A DNA stretch of 64,000 bases from Candidatus Dormiibacterota bacterium. GTDB lineage: Bacteria > Chloroflexota > Dormibacteria > Aeolococcales > Aeolococcaceae. The first letter of the stretch is position 1, and each line of letters starts with the position of its first letter. Where the stretch lies: the NCBI GenBank assembly GCA_003162415.1, contig PMOL01000013.1, positions 345,320-409,319 of the forward strand. The letters run 5' to 3'. A model generated the notes under the pieces. That model was not told where the DNA came from, searched no databases, and saw nothing but the letters and a program-made list of their open reading frames with translations. Positions 60,124-64,000 of this stretch are shown piece by piece. A program made the translations under genes and the position numbers.

Positions 60124-62723
60124 GCTACCGATGCCTCCAAGGCCTCGGGGTCGGAGCGCACCCAGGGCCAGAGCACGAGGCTCGGGGTCACCTGCACCAC
60201 CGTCCGCTCGCCGCCGGCGATGAGCACGCCGCGGCCGGGCACCGGCGGTGTGAGTGCCGTGGCCTCGTCGTCGGCGAGGTCAAAGAGCGCACGCACCTGT
60301 GCCGCGACGGTCTCCTCGTGGCCGAGCACCAGCTTCGTCGCCGAGGTCGAGGCGAGGGTGCGGCCCAGGTCGGTGGAGACGAACTCCTCGATGCGCTGTG
60401 ACGCCATCCACACCCCGGCGCCGCTCTTGCGCGCGCGGCGGACCAGCTGCTCGAGAACCTGACCGGCATCCGGGTCGGCGGTGAGGACGTGGGCCTCATC
60501 GACCAGCACGATCAGCGGGCGGTGCGGCCGGTTCAGGACGCCGAGGACATGAGCCAGAACAACGGCCAGCGCCGGGGTGAGGTCGGCGGCGTAGCGGAGC
60601 GAGAGGCTGCGAAAGCCGACGCCGACCGGCGCCTGACCGTCGATGTGCAGCCGGCTGGGACGGTTGAAAATGCGCCCCAGCGAGCCCCTGGTGTAGGCGG
60701 AGAGGCGCAGCGCGATGCGGCGATAGCGGTCGCGCTCGACGTCGGAGAGCGACGCGTCCTCGCCGAGCGAGGTGCGCAGACCATCGACCAGATCGCCGAG
60801 CAGCGGCTCCGCGTCGCCTGCGCCATGGGCGGTGAGGAAGGACGCCACCTGGCCATGCAGCCACGCCTTGTCCTCACCGGGAAGGCGTCGCACCGGACGA
60901 CCACCGACGTAGGCGACCGTGTCGCCGCCGAGAATGGACAGCACGGTGACCACCACCTCTGCCGCCTCGTCGACGGGCAGGTCGCGTCCTACCGCGAGCG
61001 GGTTGATGGAGGTGTCGGCCAGGTCGACGTAGCGCCCGCCGAGGAGGGTGATCAGAGGCTCGTACTCGCTGTCGGGGTCGAGCACCACGGCGGTGGCACC
61101 GGCCAGGCAGTGGCGGGCCAGCATCGTCTTCGCCGCGGTCGACTTCCCCGCCCCGGAACTGCCCAACAGCAGGGCGTTGTGGTTGCTCCGGGTCCAGACC
61201 GAGAGGTATGCGGTCGCCCCGGTGCGCAGGTTGGTGCCGACGATCGGCTGCCTGGCGTCGCTGAACGGCGTCCCGAGCACGGGCAGCAGGCGTGCAGCGA
61301 CCGCGTCGGTGGTGAGCTGGAGGCTGCGCCGCAGCGGCGCCATGCCGGGCGCCGCGGCGAGCGCTGGGAGCAGCCCGGGAACGGTGGCGCGGACCACTGC
61401 GAAGCCGCGCACGGTGAGCGCGGCACTCACGCGCTCGGCGCTCTCCTCGCACTGGGTCCGTGTCCTCGCCCGCAGCGCCAGGGTCAGGGCGAGCTGCAAC
61501 CCGGTGGCGTTGCCCGCGGCCAGCTCCGCCTGGAGGCGATCGGCGTCGGCGAGGGCCACCTCGGCGTCGACGTCGCCGCGGCCCTCGCGCACTGAGGTGC
61601 GCAGCGATGACCGGTGCCGGCGCAGGGACCGCCGCACCACCTCCTGGCGTGCGGGCACCAGGTGGAGGGAGCACGTCCCGGACGCTCGGGCACGCTGGAG
61701 CAAATCGACGACATCGCCGTGATCGACATCGGGTGGCAGCGCGGTCACCGCCAGGACCGCGACGTGATCCCCCATCCAGAGACCGCGCGACGACGAGGCC
61801 GCCTCGGCGCGGCCCAGCAACGATCCGTGCAGCAGCTGCTCATGTATCTCCGCGGCTTCGGGCGCGGTGACCTCCAGCCCGCTGTCACGCGCCAGTCGAA
61901 GCGCGGCATCTAGCACTCGCTCCGCGTCGGCGCGGCTGGCGGGCACCGCCGTCCCCAGCGGCCCGGATCCGAACGGGACGCCATCGGCGCGCGCGGAGCG
62001 CGGCGCCCAGACCACGTGCTGGGTCAGATGAAGGCTGGCGGCCGCCATCTCCCCGGCGAACTCGCGCTCCAGCTCGAGCAGCGGCCCACCGACGCGCCCG
62101 CGGTCGACGCCCTCTTCCCAGAGGCGCTCCGCTTCACTGCGATCGAGGTGCCCGGCGGTGGCCATCACCTGCGCCGGACACTCCACCCCGACGAGCCAGC
62201 GCATGAGGGTTTCGCAGAACCGAGCCTGGGAGACCGACCCGACGGCGACCGGCGGCGCCTCGACACGTGCTACCGCGCGCCAGCCCACGCCCTCGACATG
62301 GAACAACCCATCCGCCATTTCGGCGACCCGTGGCACCGACAGGCGACCTGCGAGCGGGCCGCGCAGATGCAGCGGTGGGCGCGGATCACCGGTGACGACA
62401 CCCTCCTCGAGAAAGCGCACGGTGCCGCGCGCCGGCTGATTCCGATGCACCTGGCTCGGGAGCACACGGCCGAGCATCAGAAAGGTCCAGTACGTGACGA
62501 TCCAGACGCCCTGCCGGGTCGGCACGGTCACCACCAGCGCTCCGCACAGCAGCGCGCTGGCCAGCCCGAGGCGAAGCCCGAAGGGAAGCGGTGCGTGTAG
62601 GCAGATCATCACCGGGAGCAGGCACACGCCGATCAGGGCGACGGCGCGGACTGGAAGCCGGAATGGACCGACGTCAACGCCGAGATTGGCGTCGACGGCC
62701 AGGGGAACACGGATCCGGCTCAC
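60120..62723 (-). CDS. virB4: VirB4-like T4SS ATPase with N-terminal PrgI/VirB3-like membrane part
   Basis: The 867-residue protein has two hydrophobic helices at 25-70 (AVALIGVCLLPVMICLHAPL), typical of PrgI or VirB3 fused to VirB4. A VirB4 N-terminal domain and an ATPase domain follow. The latter has Walker A LLLGSSGAGKSTAAK (521-528), then VVLDPDSEYEPL, Walker B LIVLVDEAHVL (737-745) and the SQRIEEF motif. VirB4 ATPases energise assembly and substrate transfer. The start overlaps the VirB6-like stop by 4 bases, and the M23 gene overlaps its end. Confidence 0.92.
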   Translation of the reverse strand: MSRIRVPLAVDANLGVDVGPFRLPVRAVALIGVCLLPVMICLHAPLPFGLRLGLASALLCGALVVTVPTRQGVWIVTYWTFLMLGRVLPSQVHRNQPARGTVRFLEEGVVTGDPRPPLHLRGPLAGRLSVPRVAEMADGLFHVEGVGWRAVARVEAPPVAVGSVSQARFCETLMRWLVGVECPAQVMATAGHLDRSEAERLWEEGVDRGRVGGPLLELEREFAGEMAAASLHLTQHVVWAPRSARADGVPFGSGPLGTAVPASRADAERVLDAALRLARDSGLEVTAPEAAEIHEQLLHGSLLGRAEAASSSRGLWMGDHVAVLAVTALPPDVDHGDVVDLLQRARASGTCSLHLVPARQEVVRRSLRRHRSSLRTSVREGRGDVDAEVALADADRLQAELAAGNATGLQLALTLALRARTRTQCEESAERVSAALTVRGFAVVRATVPGLLPALAAAPGMAPLRRSLQLTTDAVAARLLPVLGTPFSDARQPIVGTNLRTGATAYLSVWTRSNHNALLLGSSGAGKSTAAKTMLARHCLAGATAVVLDPDSEYEPLITLLGGRYVDLADTSINPLAVGRDLPVDEAAEVVVTVLSILGGDTVAYVGGRPVRRLPGEDKAWLHGQVASFLTAHGAGDAEPLLGDLVDGLRTSLGEDASLSDVERDRYRRIALRLSAYTRGSLGRIFNRPSRLHIDGQAPVGVGFRSLSLRYAADLTPALAVVLAHVLGVLNRPHRPLIVLVDEAHVLTADPDAGQVLEQLVRRARKSGAGVWMASQRIEEFVSTDLGRTLASTSATKLVLGHEETVAAQVRALFDLADDEATALTPPVPGRGVLIAGGERTVVQVTPSLVLWPWVRSDPEALEASVA

Positions 62724-64000
62724 TCGCGCACCTCGGGGACGGTCTGGGCGCTTCGTCCCGGATTCGCGGGCGCCGGCTCAGGGCCGCGCTCGGTCGAGCG
62801 GCTCGACCGCTGCGGCCACGCGGTCGTGACTGCGTGATCGAAGGCGGCCCAGGCGGTCGGGGCCACCTCGAGACGCCCCGCGCTTGTGGACTGACTGTGG
62901 ACGGACAGGCGCAGACGGCGCAGGGCCGAGTCCATTCCGGGGAGCTGCTCCACCGCCGCCCATCGCGCCGAAGCGGGCATCGAGGGCGGCATCAGTCCCG
63001 CAGTCACCTCGCCGATGAAGCGATCCCCACCCGGGCTCGCCTTGAATGCCGAGAACGCCTGGGTCGGGGTGCTGAAGAACCGGAGCCCCGCCGCGCGCGA
63101 CAGCGCGTTGTCAGTGGCCATGGCGCTGCCGACGACGCCAGACCCGAAGCGTCCCGAGCTGAGCCCCCTGAGCAGCGCACCCCCACCGCCGGCACCGGCG
63201 GCGAGCAGGGCGCCTCCGGCCGCCACGCTGGCCACGGCAGCGGGAACGAAGAGCAGCGCCTCGGCTGCGTGGCGGACGCTGGCCACGATGGAGCCGTGCT
63301 GGCCACCGAGCCCGAAGAGCAGCGCTCGCATCGCCTTGCCGGTGAGCCACAGCCCGCCGATCACCAGGATGACCGAGACCAGCGGGCCGAAGAAGGAACT
63401 CGACAGCGACTGGCCCGCGACCGCTGTACGCAGCGCCAGCCCGATGGTCAGACCGAGCATCCCGAGTGCAACCACCGGCGCAACCAGGGCGCCGAGCATC
63501 AGCCTCCACCACCACTGCACCACCTGGGCCTGGTGATCGAAGACGGCGAGGGCGAAGAACAGCGGAGCGGCGGCGATCCCGAAGCTGATCACGATGAAGC
63601 GGATCACCATTAGGAGCACGAATCGGATGAGCTGAAAGAGCAGCACCGGGATAAGCACGATCGCGACCAGACCGAGTTGCGGCAGGCGCAGCAGGCCGGT
63701 GAAGAGCAGCGCCCCGAGGGGATCGAAGCCGCTGGGATCGGGGACGGCGAGGCCCACGAAGGTGAGAAAGACGTCGGCGGCGAGTGCCGAGAAGAGCGGT
63801 ATGAGCCAGCTCAGCACCGCGAAGCCGAGCTGGATGGCGGCGATGCCCGCGACCGCGCGGAGCACGGTCTCGGCCACGCCGGTGCCCCAATGGGTGCGCT
63901 GGTCGTGGCTGCTGCGCACGATCCGGGCGATGGCCGCGGCGCAAACGATCACCAGCGCCACCAGGGCCAGCGAGGAGTACGCGTCGTGATACAGGCTGGA
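62720..64000 (-). CDS. VirB6/TrbL-like polytopic membrane protein, 5' end outside the window
   Basis: The frame is open to the right edge (426 codons seen), so the true start lies beyond 64000. At least six hydrophobic helices are visible (ALVIVCAAAIARIV, AIQLGFAVLSWLIPLFSALA, LVAIVLIPVLLFQLIRFVLL, VALGMLGLTIGLALR, LVSVILVIGGLWL). A long hydrophilic C-terminal tail follows (AFKASPGGDRFIGEVT..., rich in Arg/Pro/Ala). This is the architecture of VirB6/TrbL channel proteins of monoderm T4SS, next to VirB4. Confidence 0.82.
   Translation of the reverse strand, partial: SSLYHDAYSSLALVALVIVCAAAIARIVRSSHDQRTHWGTGVAETVLRAVAGIAAIQLGFAVLSWLIPLFSALAADVFLTFVGLAVPDPSGFDPLGALLFTGLLRLPQLGLVAIVLIPVLLFQLIRFVLLMVIRFIVISFGIAAAPLFFALAVFDHQAQVVQWWWRLMLGALVAPVVALGMLGLTIGLALRTAVAGQSLSSSFFGPLVSVILVIGGLWLTGKAMRALLFGLGGQHGSIVASVRHAAEALLFVPAAVASVAAGGALLAAGAGGGGALLRGLSSGRFGSGVVGSAMATDNALSRAAGLRFFSTPTQAFSAFKASPGGDRFIGEVTAGLMPPSMPASARWAAVEQLPGMDSALRRLRLSVHSQSTSAGRLEVAPTAWAAFDHAVTTAWPQRSSRSTERGPEPAPANPGRSAQTVPEVRE

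Noticed and set aside
62591..63613. 340-codon plus-strand frame
   Set aside because: Shadow of the VirB6-like membrane protein, which has clear TM helices.
1..64000. CRISPR array or rRNA operon
   Set aside because: No regularly spaced direct repeats and no rRNA-like segment noticed anywhere in the window.

Overview
The window comes from a high-GC bacterium. Genes carry strong G/C third positions, many GTG and TTG starts, and a mix of Shine-Dalgarno and apparently leaderless starts (a -10-like box 6 to 10 bases before the start codon). Lipoproteins, a Tad-type pilus, VirB4/VirD4-type secretion genes and giant secreted YD-repeat proteins fit soil lineages such as Actinomycetota, Chloroflexota or Dormibacterota. 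No rRNA or housekeeping gene is present, so the phylum cannot be fixed.

Layout. (1) 1-10.2 kb: the 5' part of a secreted FN3/YD-repeat (Rhs-like) giant running off the left edge, two lipoprotein genes, a 65-codon coupled gene, and a large secreted protein preceded by a good promoter and a 25-codon coupled leader ORF. (2) 10.2-20.1 kb: accessory genes. The core is an operon of a 62-aa protein, an alpha/beta hydrolase, a CHAT (caspase-like) protease and a metallo-beta-lactamase-fold protein, followed by several small membrane or orphan genes. (3) 20.1-21.2 kb: a scar with a tRNA-3'-end-like fragment and an IS3-type transposase fragment. (4) 21.2-31.4 kb: a second accessory block with an operon of two SAM methyltransferases, an alpha/beta hydrolase, a STAND-type NTPase with an alpha/alpha-toroid-like tail and a small membrane protein. 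Upstream lie an HTH protein ending in a nucleotide-hydrolase/deoxyribosyltransferase-like (TIR-like) domain and a frameshifted two-TM protein. (5) 31.5-42.4 kb, minus strand: a Tad pilus operon (three TadE-like genes, CpaB, a CpaE-like gene, CpaF, TadB, TadC, a ParA-like gene) joined to a split VirD4-type coupling protein. (6) 42.8-48.5 kb: a second Rhs giant with an overlapping small membrane gene, and a frameshifted gene. (7) 48.6-53.8 kb: a bacterial ubiquitin-like conjugation operon (Ubl ending in GG, E2-like, JAMM protease, E1-like) with a divergent winged-helix gene and extra coupled genes. (8) 54.1-54.6 kb: a partial tRNA-Gly(TCC) that is also the 3' end of a broken serine recombinase. 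(9) 54.6-64 kb: a secreted repeat protein, then T4SS genes (secreted protein, lipoprotein, M23 peptidase, VirB4, VirB6-like running off the right edge).

How the parts fit. The pilus and VirB4/VirB6/VirD4 genes probably make one envelope-spanning apparatus. The giant YD proteins may be exported toxins or adhesins. Three different effector-rich operons (CHAT/MBL, STAND/methyltransferase, Ubl conjugation) lie between recombination scars, as expected of a defence or conflict island. The CHAT and STAND operons are the best candidates for undescribed systems. The Ubl operon has the gene order of known Bil-type anti-phage conjugation systems but carries additional genes. Several genes are broken by single-base shifts, two of them in homopolymers, so assembly error must be excluded before calling them pseudogenes.
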